From Bacillus sp. J37 (GTDB taxonomy: Bacteria; Bacillota; Bacilli; Bacillales; Bacillaceae): a stretch of 50,003 nt of DNA. The notes under the pieces were generated by a model. The model saw nothing but the letters and a program-made list of their open reading frames with translations, was not told where the DNA came from and did not search any database. The stretch lies in NCBI RefSeq assembly GCF_000518865.1, contig NZ_JAEK01000038.1, positions 1 through 50,003 of the forward strand, given 5' to 3'. Shown piece after piece: positions 34,811 to 43,558 of the stretch. Numbering within the stretch: position 1 is the first letter of the stretch; every line of letters begins with the position of its first letter. A program made the position numbers and the translations under genes.

Positions 34811-34966
34811 TTATTTCTTATTAACTTGTTTACCGCTTTTTTTCTGACTTTGGTGCTTGCTGTTCCCAACTTGTACGTCAGAACCAAATTCCACATCATT
34901 TTTTGCTTTTTGCTTTGCTAATTGCTGACTTGTTTGCTCAGCATTCTGCTTTCCTTGCTTGGACAT
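34811..34966 (-). CDS. Gamma-type small acid-soluble spore protein-like
   Basis: This 51-residue, Gln/Lys/Asn-rich protein (MSKQGKQNAEQTSQQLAKQK, then EFGSDVQV) resembles the repeat of gamma-type SASP (SspE), with a single EFGSD block where SspE has EFASET-like blocks. Gamma SASPs are an amino-acid store degraded at germination. AGGAGGGGATAAC precedes the ATG. It is much shorter than SspE, so it may be a minor relative. Confidence 0.55.
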   Translation of the reverse strand: MSKQGKQNAEQTSQQLAKQKAKNDVEFGSDVQVGNSKHQSQKKSGKQVNKK

Positions 34967-35021
34967 GTTATCCCCTCCTTACGTCTTTTTATATTGTGCA
35001 TTTTTAGGAAATTTACACAAT

Positions 35022-35196
35022 AAAAGCGCAAGCGCCTTGAACAGCCTAGGGCAAATAAGACGATTAGAGTAGAAGACGGTCTTCGCCTTCAATTCTAAAT
35101 TGGCTAGACCCTAGAGGGAGGTACAAACGCGACGTCCTGTCGCTGTAACTGCACTTGCACATCCTGTGCTTCGGGGCTAGGCGCTGGAGTTGGATG
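35022..35196 (+). repeat. Repeat family A, copy 6 (long form)
   Basis: This copy starts AAAAGCGCAAGCGCC and ends GGGGCTAGGCGCTGGAGTTGG. It shares with copy 1 the extra block CGACGTCCTGTCGC...CACATCCTGTGCTTCGG and the opening AACAGCCTAGGGCAAATAAG (TCGG in copy 1). It fills the gap between the SASP-like and symporter genes. Confidence 0.85.
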
Positions 35197-35243
35197 CCGA
35201 GACTTATCCACAGTTCAAAGAATTTTATAGTTTCCTAAGCAAC

Positions 35244-35282
35244 AAAAAAATGGGTTAGCCACTATTGGCTAACCCACTTTTT
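35244..35282 (-). terminator. Intrinsic terminator of symporter gene
   Basis: TGGGTTAGCCA and TGGCTAACCCA form an 11-bp stem with T runs on both strands, strongest on the minus strand. Confidence 0.85.
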
Positions 35283-36736
35283 TATGAAGCTTGATCTTGA
35301 TCACGTTTATATTCTGTTTCCCAATAGTCTGCATTTTTTATTCCTAATGCTTTTGGATCAAAGACAGGGTCTTTCCCTTCCTTCTTTTGTTGCTCGTAAT
35401 CTTTTAGTGCAAGTAAAGCAGGTTTAGCCAAAATTAAGATTGCGATAACATTCAGCCATACCATCAGTCCTAATCCGACGTCTCCCAGAGCCCATGCCAG
35501 GCCTGCCGTTTTCACAGCACCATAGAAAGTTGCAGCTAATAAGATAAACTTAAGAATTAACATTGGAATTTTGTTATTTTTCCCTCGAAGCAAATAGGCA
35601 ATATTTGTTTCAGCAATATAGTAATACGCCATAATCGTTGTAAAAGCAAAGAAAAATAATGCAATGGCTACAAATCCAGCTCCAAATCCAGGGATAACAC
35701 TATCAATTGCAGCTTGTGTAAATCCAGGACCTGCTTCAACACCTTCTAATTTGTTCACTATAAAGGAACCGTCCGGTGCCTGAGTATTATATAAACCTGT
35801 GAAAAGAATCATAAATGCTGTTGCTGAGCAAACAAATAATGTATCAATATAAACAGAGAAAGCTTGAACTAAACCTTGCTTGGCAGGGTGTGAAACCTCT
35901 GCTGCTGCAGCCATATGTGGACCTGTACCTTGGCCGGCTTCGTTTGAGTAAATACCCCTCTTTACTCCCCAAGAAATAGCCATACCGATTAAACCACCAA
36001 AGGCTGAATCCAATGCAAATGCACTGCGGAAAATAAGAGAAATAACTCCAGGTAATTCTGTAATATTCATTAAAATAATAACGAGTGATAAAGCTATATA
36101 TCCTAAAGCCATAAACGGCACAATAAGCTGTGCAGTTGAAGCAATTCGTTTAACCCCTCCGAAAATAATAAATGCTAATAATAAAATAACAACTAAGCCA
36201 GTTGCTGCTTTTGGAATTCCAAATGCATTTTCCATTCCAACCGCAATGGAATTAGATTGAACTCCAGGCATTAAAATCGCCATGGCAACGAGCGCTGCAA
36301 ATGCAAAAAGAACAGCAAACCATTTCCATCCAATTCCTTTTTCAATAAAATAGGCTGGACCACCTCGATACTGCCCATCTTGTTTAACCTTATAAATCTG
36401 AGCAAGAGTAGACTCAATGAACGCACTGGAAGCCCCTATAAAAGCAATTGTCCACATCCAAAATACTGCCCCTGGTCCACCGAAGGCAATTGCAGTGGCA
36501 ACCCCTGCGATATTACCTGTTCCTACACGACCAGAAAGCGCCATCGCTAATGCTTGGAAAGAAGAAACTCCAGCTTCAGAGCTCTTACCTTTAAACATAA
36601 GCGTTACCATTTCTTTAATATGTCTTACTTGCAGGAAACGAGTTAAGATCGAAAACAATAGGCCAACACCAAGTAAAATATAAATAACAGGTGTACTCCA
36701 TAAAATGCCGTTTAATGCCGTAACAAATTCCTCCAA
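35282..36736 (-). CDS. Alanine/glycine:cation symporter (AGCS) family protein
   Basis: This 484-residue symporter imports alanine or glycine with Na+. It has about ten membrane segments. Family motifs are GRVGTGNIAGVATAIAFGGP and SNEAGQGTGPHMAAAAEV. The start is a TTG at 36736, chosen because GGGGG lies 8 nt upstream and the residues before it are not part of the family; the frame could extend to 36811. It is similar to B. subtilis AlsT and YrbD. A promoter TTGTGT-N17-TATAAT lies at 36783-36811. Confidence 0.9.
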   Translation of the reverse strand: MEEFVTALNGILWSTPVIYILLGVGLLFSILTRFLQVRHIKEMVTLMFKGKSSEAGVSSFQALAMALSGRVGTGNIAGVATAIAFGGPGAVFWMWTIAFIGASSAFIESTLAQIYKVKQDGQYRGGPAYFIEKGIGWKWFAVLFAFAALVAMAILMPGVQSNSIAVGMENAFGIPKAATGLVVILLLAFIIFGGVKRIASTAQLIVPFMALGYIALSLVIILMNITELPGVISLIFRSAFALDSAFGGLIGMAISWGVKRGIYSNEAGQGTGPHMAAAAEVSHPAKQGLVQAFSVYIDTLFVCSATAFMILFTGLYNTQAPDGSFIVNKLEGVEAGPGFTQAAIDSVIPGFGAGFVAIALFFFAFTTIMAYYYIAETNIAYLLRGKNNKIPMLILKFILLAATFYGAVKTAGLAWALGDVGLGLMVWLNVIAILILAKPALLALKDYEQQKKEGKDPVFDPKALGIKNADYWETEYKRDQDQAS

Positions 36737-36782
36737 TTGTATTACCCCCTTTTTGAAAATACAGAATTTTCTTTCTAAGGAG

Positions 36783-36811
36783 ATTATAATCAATGTGCCC
36801 ATATAACACAA
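36783..36811 (-). promoter_or_regulatory. Sigma-A promoter of symporter gene
   Basis: On the minus strand TTGTGT, 17 bp and a perfect TATAAT, 47 bp before the TTG start. Confidence 0.6.
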
Positions 36812-37099
36812 TATAAATGTAAGAGGATCTCACAATTTAATTTTATTGTAATAAAATAAATTGCCCGTTCTAAAAATATAATAAAAATTTAATTTTCCGA
36901 AGAAAACTTTTTTTGAATAATCAGTCCTGACAACTGTTGTACATGGGTTTTTTAACGCGGTGAAGTTGTTCATTGCCCAAATTAGATTAACCTTTAATTG
37001 ATAACCTTTACTTAATTGCTATTATAGAAATAATAGATTGTGCAATCAATCGTCAACTCTATCATTTTTTTGGACATATTCTACTTTTTGCAGATAAGC
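36812..37099. other. AT-rich region upstream of symporter promoter
   Basis: No gene is seen in this stretch. It contains a palindrome CTATTAT-N4-ATAATAG at 37019-37036 and a shorter one, ACAACTGTTGT, near 36929-36939. Either could be an operator, but no regulator can be named. Confidence 0.4.
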
Positions 37100-37135
37100 A
37101 AAAAGACCCTGGAAGGTTAAGTCCCTTCCAGGGTC
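37100..37135 (-). terminator. Intrinsic terminator of ugp operon
   Basis: GACCCTGGAAGG and CCTTCCAGGGTC form a perfect 12-bp stem; TTTTTG follows on the minus strand. Confidence 0.85.
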
Positions 37136-37161
37136 AATGTATTAAATGACTATGCTTTCTC

Positions 37162-38544
37162 TTAGTTGCCCTGTTTTTTGTTTGCTACTTCAAGTGCACG
37201 ATTTGTTTCTTCAGCTGCTTGATCCAGAGCCTCTTGAGGATCCATTCCCTGATATAAACTCTCCATGGCTGTTACTACTTTTTGCCTTGATTCCGGGAAC
37301 ACAGATATTAAGGCACCTTGTGTTGCTGTATTTGTTTTTGTATCACGTAATTGATCAACTGTTACTTTTAATTGCGGGTATTTTTCCCATTCTTGTGTGA
37401 CAACATCTTCATCATAAGCAGCAGGGTTAATGGCAAAATATCCTGTTTTTACATGCCATTCTGCTTGTACCTCAGGAGTTGTTAAGTATTTCATAAACTC
37501 CCATGCAGCTTTTTGCTTCTCTTCAGCAATTCCACTTGACATCCATACGGAAGCACCACCGATGATAACACCATTCCTTTCTGAATCATCCGGAATTGGA
37601 AGATATGAAACACCTACCTCAAAGTCAGCATTATCAACAATTGCTTTTACACCTGCAGAAGAATCTAAGTACATGGCCATTTTACCTGATTGAAATGCAG
37701 CTCGCATATCGTCCCAGTTTTGACCCACATTATAATATGTACCTTCCTTGTGCATGTCTGAAATCAGTTGAAAAACATTCAAACCTAAATCATCGTTAAA
37801 TGTTGCTTTTGTTGCATTACCAGCCCGGCCATTTTCATTATCTACATAATGACCACCCTGTTCTGCCAACAACTCCTCAAAGAACCATCCATAGTTTAAA
37901 ATGGAGAATCCATATTGACTTGTTTCTCCACCTTCAGCTTTTGTTAGTTTTTTAGCAGCATCCTTTAATTCACTATAAGTCATTGGTGCCTTTTCAGGAT
38001 CAAGACCGGCTGCTTCAAATGCGTCTTTATTATAAATTAAAACCGGTGTTGAAGAGTTAAATGGCATTGAATACTGTTCTCCATCAACTGTATAGTAATT
38101 TGAAATATTTTTTTCCCATTGTGATGTATCATAATTCTCTTCATCAATGAACTTCTGAACAGGTTGGATATGTCCGCTATCAATCATGTACTTTGTCCCA
38201 ACTTCAAAAACCTGCATGATCGTTGGTGCATCTTCCGTGCCGGCAACTGTATTAAATTTCGTTAATGCCTCTTCATATGTTCCTTGGAAAATTGGCTTTA
38301 CTTCGATAGTATCTTGAGACTCATTAAAGTCAGCCGCAATATCATTTAACACCGTCTCCAGTTCACCGCTCATTGCATGCCAGAACACAACTTCCTGCTT
38401 TCCAGATGTTTCTTCTGCTCCTGCACCACCTGTACTTTCACCTTCAGTTTGGGAACCGCTTGTAGATGAATTTGAGCTGGAACAAGCACTTAATAGCATT
38501 AAAAATAAAGCAGTTAAGACAATAAGTATTTTCTTTTGCATCAT
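37162..38544 (-). CDS. ugpB: UgpB-type glycerol-3-phosphate-binding lipoprotein
   Basis: This 460-residue family-1 solute-binding lipoprotein (lipobox LLSACSS) closely follows the E. coli UgpB pattern: VVFWHAMSGELE, PFNSSTPVLIYNKDAF, IIGGASVWM and EWHVKTGYFAINPAAYD. It should capture sn-glycerol-3-phosphate or glycerophosphodiesters. A Ser/Gly/Glu-rich linker follows the lipobox. It is the last gene of the ugp operon, 31 bp after ugpE. Confidence 0.87.
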   Translation of the reverse strand: MMQKKILIVLTALFLMLLSACSSSNSSTSGSQTEGESTGGAGAEETSGKQEVVFWHAMSGELETVLNDIAADFNESQDTIEVKPIFQGTYEEALTKFNTVAGTEDAPTIMQVFEVGTKYMIDSGHIQPVQKFIDEENYDTSQWEKNISNYYTVDGEQYSMPFNSSTPVLIYNKDAFEAAGLDPEKAPMTYSELKDAAKKLTKAEGGETSQYGFSILNYGWFFEELLAEQGGHYVDNENGRAGNATKATFNDDLGLNVFQLISDMHKEGTYYNVGQNWDDMRAAFQSGKMAMYLDSSAGVKAIVDNADFEVGVSYLPIPDDSERNGVIIGGASVWMSSGIAEEKQKAAWEFMKYLTTPEVQAEWHVKTGYFAINPAAYDEDVVTQEWEKYPQLKVTVDQLRDTKTNTATQGALISVFPESRQKVVTAMESLYQGMDPQEALDQAAEETNRALEVANKKQGN

Positions 38545-38575
38545 TCATTCCTCCTCAATTTAAGTTAAGCTCTTT

Positions 38576-39388
38576 CTACTTAATTGCACCTTGAGTCAAT
38601 CCATTTTGAAGACGTTTTTGTCCAATAAATAAAAGTATCAGAGTTGGGAGTATAACGACTACAACTGCTGCCATAACCACCCCCCATTCAGTTGAAATTT
38701 CTTGTGATTGGAGCTGTTTAAGACCAATTTGCACCGTCCGGACACTTTCATTATTTGTAACAAGCAGCGGCCATAAATACATATTCCATGTTGTTAAAAA
38801 ACTGTAAATTCCTAATGTTATTAAGCTTGTCTTGGATACAGGCAGTACAACATTCCAAAAAAAGCGAAAACGACTTATCCCTGCCACTTGTGAAGCTTCA
38901 AATAATTCCTTAGGAATTGTTTTGAACTGTTGCCTTAATAAGAACGTGCCGAATGCTAAGGCAAAGAATGGAATCGTCAAACTTGAATAAGAATTAAGCC
39001 ATCCAAGCTTTTGCACAGTAATAAAATTCGGGACCATTGTTGCTTCCCAAGGGATCATCATCGTCGAGATAAAAACAAAGAAAATAAAATCTCTCCCTTT
39101 AAAGGCCATAAATACAAATGCATATGCTGCAAGACTTGAAACAAGTAACTGCCCTATCATAACAACGGCTGAAACATAAAAACTATTCCATAGATACCGA
39201 AAAAGAGGAACCTTTTCAAAAGCTGATTGATAATTAGCAAATGTGAAAGAATCGGGAATAAGATTTCCTCTTAATATCTCTCCACCCTGCATAAAACTGA
39301 TCATACATGCATAAAAAATCGGAAACATCATAATTATGACTGAAATGATTAGCAGACTATATAAAACAATTTTTCTAGTATTACTCAC
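38576..39388 (-). CDS. ugpE: UgpE-type ABC permease
   Basis: This 270-residue permease of the MalG/UgpE type has six membrane segments and the coupling loop EASQVAGISRFRFFWNVVLP. It overlaps ugpA by 4 bp (ATGA), which indicates coupled translation. Confidence 0.88.
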   Translation of the reverse strand: MSNTRKIVLYSLLIISVIIMMFPIFYACMISFMQGGEILRGNLIPDSFTFANYQSAFEKVPLFRYLWNSFYVSAVVMIGQLLVSSLAAYAFVFMAFKGRDFIFFVFISTMMIPWEATMVPNFITVQKLGWLNSYSSLTIPFFALAFGTFLLRQQFKTIPKELFEASQVAGISRFRFFWNVVLPVSKTSLITLGIYSFLTTWNMYLWPLLVTNNESVRTVQIGLKQLQSQEISTEWGVVMAAVVVVILPTLILLFIGQKRLQNGLTQGAIK

Positions 39389-40326
39389 TGATAATGCACC
39401 TTCCGTTCCCCAAGCTTAAATTGAAGAATCGTAATAAATAAAATACAAAAAAATAGTATCGTTGCCTGAGCACTTGCCGAACCGACATTGTAGTTTACGA
39501 AGGCATCCTTATAAATTGAATAGACGATGACATTTGTTGATTCGATCGGACCGCCTTTTGTTAAAATATCAATTTGGCCGAAAGTTTGAAATGAATTGAT
39601 TAATGAAACGGTCACTATAAAAAACAAAGTCGGTGATAACAAAGGAACTGTTATTTTTCTAAGCTTGTACCAATAACTCACTCCTGCAATGTCGGCATTT
39701 TCATAGAGATTCTCATCTATATTTTGCAAGCCGCCTAATAAGATGAGAAAAGAAAATCCGGTATTCATCCAAATGGTTGAAACGGCAACAGAAAGTAAGG
39801 CAAACTTCGGATCAAGCAACCATTGCACTTCTGAACCACCCAGCGCAACAACCAGCTTATTAAAGATTCCAATCGCAGGGTTGTACATAAACATCCAAAT
39901 AACAGATGAAGCAGCCACACTCATGCCCATGGTCGAAGAAAACATTGTTCTGAAGAATCCAATCCCTCTAACTTTCTCACTTGCGATAACAGCAAGAAAT
40001 AGAGCTAAAATGACACCTAGTGGAACTGTATACAAAACAAATAATATGGTTGCTGTCATACTTTTTTGAAAACTTGCAGACTGAAAGAGATATGTAAAGT
40101 TTTCAAAGCCAACAAAGGAAACTGGTACACCTTGGCCATCTGTTAGAAAAAAGCTTAAATATAATGTTCGAATCATTGGATAAAAAAGAAATAACCCAAA
40201 TAGGATGATTGAAGGCGCTAAATAGAGTAATCCCATTAATAGATTGGATCCTTCTCTTTTTCTATAAATTGCCTTCTCCTTTTTCACCTCAATTGTTGAT
40301 GGTGAGAGATTTGGCAGGCTACTCAA
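39385..40326 (-). CDS. ugpA: UgpA-type ABC permease
   Basis: This 313-residue permease of the MalF/UgpA type has six membrane segments and the coupling loop ENADIAGVSYWYKLRKITVP. It overlaps ugpC by 4 bp. Confidence 0.88.
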   Translation of the reverse strand: MSSLPNLSPSTIEVKKEKAIYRKREGSNLLMGLLYLAPSIILFGLFLFYPMIRTLYLSFFLTDGQGVPVSFVGFENFTYLFQSASFQKSMTATILFVLYTVPLGVILALFLAVIASEKVRGIGFFRTMFSSTMGMSVAASSVIWMFMYNPAIGIFNKLVVALGGSEVQWLLDPKFALLSVAVSTIWMNTGFSFLILLGGLQNIDENLYENADIAGVSYWYKLRKITVPLLSPTLFFIVTVSLINSFQTFGQIDILTKGGPIESTNVIVYSIYKDAFVNYNVGSASAQATILFFCILFITILQFKLGERKVHYQ

Positions 40327-41444
40327 AAGATCGCCTCCTTAAGAGAAAATTGATCATGACGATTAGACTGGTGCCAAATGCATTCACCTGTCTCCTGCTT
40401 AAATAAATATAGATCAGCGCAATCAATATATAATGGCAGCTTTTCACCTATTGAAATATTCCATTGCCCACTCCACTTCGCGATCCACTGCTTGTTTCCA
40501 ATGATAAACGTAATTAAAGTCTCTGTTCCCAGTACTTCCACATTTACTGCTTCCGCAAAAAAACTAACTTTCCCATCTTTTGCAAGCTTAATATGTTCTG
40601 AGCGGATTCCAGCTATGATCCTCTCCTCAATAGGAATTGAACGAGCTATTTCTTCACTGATAGAAAGAGATCGTTGATCATCAAGAACAATTTCACGGTC
40701 TCTGAAACTTACTTGTGATAGATTCATAGGCGGTGCCCCGATGAATGAGGCAACAAACGTATTAGAAGGAAAATTGTAAATGTCTATGGGACGGCCAATT
40801 TGTTGAACTTGTCCATGATGTAAGATCATCATTCTGTCAGCCATTGTCATTGCCTCTGTTTGATCATGAGTCACATAGATCATAGTAATTCCAAGCCTTT
40901 TTTGAATTTGTCTAATTTCCGATCTCATCTTTGAACGCAATTTTGCATCTAAATTTGAGAGAGGCTCGTCCATTAAACAAATCGGAGCATGTGTAACAAT
41001 GGATCTTGCTAACGCTACCCTTTGCCTCTGCCCACCTGATAGCTGCCGGGGCTTACGTTTTAGCAACTCTGAAAGACCAAGCATTTCAGCTGTTTCGTTA
41101 CACCGTTTCTTTTGCTCTGTTTTTGTAATTTTCTTTGTATGTAATCCAAACAAGATATTTTGTTCTACTGTTAAATGGGGATAAAGGGCATAATTTTGAA
41201 AGACCATTGATAGATTTCTTTTGCTTGGCGGACTATGATTGGAATAAGCATCTCCAATATACAGGTCCCCGCCCGAAATTTCTTCAAGACCTGCTATCAT
41301 CCGCAGCATTGTGCTTTTACCACATCCAGATGGTCCGACTAAAACGAAAAACTCTCCTGGTTTGATCGTGACATCAATTCCCTTTAACACTTGAGACTTC
41401 CCGTCATAAGATTTGGACACATTTCTTAGCTCAACTTGCTTCAT
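40323..41444 (-). CDS. ugpC: UgpC-type ABC ATPase
   Basis: This 373-residue ATPase has Walker A GPSGCGKST, signature LSGGQRQRV and Walker B CLMDEPLSNLD, and a C-terminal TOBE-type domain (residues ~240-355) as in MalK/UgpC. It is the first gene of ugpCAEB. AGGAGG lies 8 nt before the ATG. The leader contains a terminator-like hairpin (41510-41569) and starts downstream of a Pho box (41654-41691). Confidence 0.9.
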   Translation of the reverse strand: MKQVELRNVSKSYDGKSQVLKGIDVTIKPGEFFVLVGPSGCGKSTMLRMIAGLEEISGGDLYIGDAYSNHSPPSKRNLSMVFQNYALYPHLTVEQNILFGLHTKKITKTEQKKRCNETAEMLGLSELLKRKPRQLSGGQRQRVALARSIVTHAPICLMDEPLSNLDAKLRSKMRSEIRQIQKRLGITMIYVTHDQTEAMTMADRMMILHHGQVQQIGRPIDIYNFPSNTFVASFIGAPPMNLSQVSFRDREIVLDDQRSLSISEEIARSIPIEERIIAGIRSEHIKLAKDGKVSFFAEAVNVEVLGTETLITFIIGNKQWIAKWSGQWNISIGEKLPLYIDCADLYLFKQETGECIWHQSNRHDQFSLKEAIF

Positions 41445-41509
41445 AGACTTAACCTCCTAATAACATGAATACCCGACAACCTCGTGTAAGAAAGACTGGT
41501 AGACATAAT

Positions 41510-41569
41510 AAAAAACCATAAAAAAACACAGGGTTTACGCAGTCGTAATTCACCTATATCTTTTTATGG
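41510..41569 (-). terminator. Terminator-like hairpin inside the ugp leader
   Basis: On the minus strand CCATAAAAA (41561-41569) pairs with TTTTTATGG (41516-41524), enclosing a second stem (GGT-TTACG with CGTAA-ACC, loop ACTG), and six T follow. It lies after the likely start of transcription and 65 nt before ugpC, so it could attenuate the operon. The exporter gene upstream has its own terminator. Confidence 0.5.
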
Positions 41570-41653
41570 CTTCTCCTCTCCATTGTTGCGGCTATCCACA
41601 TGTCCTTCACAGCATTATCTTACCAACGGAATATAAAGGTAGAATAAAGAATT

Positions 41654-41691
41654 TGTATATTTTTGTTAATCTAATATAAATTCTTTGTAAA
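41654..41691 (-). promoter_or_regulatory. Pho box (PhoP-binding site) of ugp operon
   Basis: On the minus strand, reading toward ugpC, TTTACA, TTTATA, TTAACA and TATACA repeat with steps of 11, 11 and 10 bp. This is the B. subtilis PhoP pattern of TTAACA-like hexamers spaced by about 5 bp. A -10-like TATTCT follows at 41643-41648. Confidence 0.7.
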
Positions 41692-41696
41692 CATAC

Positions 41697-41729
41697 AAAA
41701 AAGAAGACTATATTTATCTATAATCTTCT
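41697..41729 (-). terminator. Intrinsic terminator of ABC exporter operon
   Basis: AGAAGACTATA and TATAATCTTCT pair with one mismatch; six T follow on the minus strand. Confidence 0.7.
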
Positions 41730-43558
41730 CAGTTAACTGAATAATGTTGAGTCTGTAATTCGTAATAAAACTTTTGTTTCTCTATTAATTCATCATGTGT
41801 TCCTTTTTCAATTATTTCTCCATCTTTTAAGACAATAATTTGATCAGCATGCTGGATCGTATTTAATCGATGTGCAATGACAAACGTTGTTCTTCCCTTC
41901 ATTAATCTCGAGAGAGCTTCTTGAATATGCAATTCCGTTATTGTATCAATGCTGCTCGTTGCTTCATCTAACAGCAGAATCACCGGATTTGCTAGCATTG
42001 CCCTGGCAATGGCTAGTAACTGCTTTTGTCCATGACTAATTCCATTTCCATCATGTTGAATTTGCGTATGATATCCATCTGGCAGCTTCTGAATAAATGA
42101 ATCTGCGTTTGCCAGTTTTGCAGCTTCGATAATTTCTTCATCTGTGGCATCCAATCGCCCATAACGGATATTATCCATAACTGTCCCCTGAAATAAAAAC
42201 GAATCCTGTAAAACAAATGCCATCTGCTTTCGTAAGGTACTTCTTCCAATCCTGTCAATATTGACTCCGTCAATTAATATTCTTCCCTCATCTGGATCGT
42301 AAAAGCGTGTAAGAAGATTAATCAACGTTGTTTTTCCAGCTCCAGTAGGACCAACAAAGGCAATTACTTCACCAGGTGAAGCATGAAAAGAAACAGAATG
42401 GATCGTCTGTTGATCTTCTCCTTCTTCATATGCAAACGATACGTTTTCAAAAGTGACCTCACCTTGAATATCTAAGTATTCCCCATTAGATTGATCATCC
42501 TTCTCTATCTCCTCTTCAAGAATATCAAAGACCCGTTCTGCTCCTGCAATAGCAGATAACAATGTATTAAATTGATTGGCAAGATCGTTTAACGGGCGGG
42601 TAAATTGTCGTGCATACTCTGCAAAGATGACAATTACCCCAATTGTAATCAGACCGTTTAAAGCAAACAAACCACCAATACCGGCAATAACGGCAAAACT
42701 TAAGTTGTTCAACATATTCATTACTTTTGGAATAAAACCTGAAATCGTTTGAGCCCAGAAGCCTGAATTCCTTAATTGCTCGCCTTTAACAATGAACTCT
42801 TTTATGACCCGCTCTTCCTGTGAATAGGCCTTAACCATTTTTTGGCCTGATATCACTTCTTCTATATATCCATTAAGTTCCCCTAAATTCTGTTGCTGAT
42901 ATTTAAATAACCGCCCTGTCCTTTTCGTAATCCATTTCATTCCCAAAACCATTAAAGGAATGATTAATAAGGTAATGACCGTAAGCATCGGACTTAGCAA
43001 AAGCATGACTGTCACTGTGCCTATGAGAGTTAAAAGACTGGAGAACACTTGAATGACCGAGCTGTTCAATGTTGAGCTAACATTTTCAATATCATTTGTG
43101 ACCCTGCTCATTAATTCACCATGTTGTTTCTTGTCAAAAAAAGAAATCGGTAATCGATGAAGATGTTGAACTAAATCTGATCTCATTTCATTCACAGTAT
43201 ATTGGGAAATTCCGATCATCCAGAAATTTTGTAAAAATAAAGAAAGTGAATGAAAGACAAAAACAAGCACCATCCCTGCAAGTAAAATCCCTAGCCCATC
43301 GCTCTTCTGTGACACAATATAATCGTCAATGGTTTTTCCGATTAAATAAGGCCCTAATAATGCTAATGCAGAGCTAATCAAAACCATTATCAACACTAAA
43401 AGAAACTGCCCCTTCTTTTTAGATAAATACCTCCAGAGTTTTAAAATTGTATAAAGACCTTCTTTTAGTCCCACTCTTTGCTTTCGTTTGCTGTTTTGAA
43501 CACTTGTATTTAGATCAATCCTTTTATATTTAAACGGACTAGTTAGCTGTTTTAACAC
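41729..43558 (-). CDS. yfiC: ABC exporter subunit with canonical ATPase (YfiC-like)
   Basis: This 609-residue half-transporter has a ~50-residue N-terminal extension, six membrane helices and one ATPase domain. Walker A is GPTGAGKTT, Walker B ILLLDEATSS with the catalytic glutamate, and the H-loop VIAHRLNT is intact. Its signature is altered (ISHGQ instead of LSGGQ). Together with the partner encoded upstream it forms a heterodimer with one working and one degenerate ATP site. Size and layout fit YfiC of the B. subtilis YfiBC pair. The genes overlap by 20 bp. Confidence 0.87.
   Translation of the reverse strand: MLKQLTSPFKYKRIDLNTSVQNSKRKQRVGLKEGLYTILKLWRYLSKKKGQFLLVLIMVLISSALALLGPYLIGKTIDDYIVSQKSDGLGILLAGMVLVFVFHSLSLFLQNFWMIGISQYTVNEMRSDLVQHLHRLPISFFDKKQHGELMSRVTNDIENVSSTLNSSVIQVFSSLLTLIGTVTVMLLLSPMLTVITLLIIPLMVLGMKWITKRTGRLFKYQQQNLGELNGYIEEVISGQKMVKAYSQEERVIKEFIVKGEQLRNSGFWAQTISGFIPKVMNMLNNLSFAVIAGIGGLFALNGLITIGVIVIFAEYARQFTRPLNDLANQFNTLLSAIAGAERVFDILEEEIEKDDQSNGEYLDIQGEVTFENVSFAYEEGEDQQTIHSVSFHASPGEVIAFVGPTGAGKTTLINLLTRFYDPDEGRILIDGVNIDRIGRSTLRKQMAFVLQDSFLFQGTVMDNIRYGRLDATDEEIIEAAKLANADSFIQKLPDGYHTQIQHDGNGISHGQKQLLAIARAMLANPVILLLDEATSSIDTITELHIQEALSRLMKGRTTFVIAHRLNTIQHADQIIVLKDGEIIEKGTHDELIEKQKFYYELQTQHYSVN

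Noticed and set aside
36891-36905. CodY-like box AATTTTCCGAAGAAA upstream of the symporter gene
   Set aside because: It has four mismatches to AATTTTCWGAAAATT, one of them at the centre, in an AT-rich region where such matches arise by chance.
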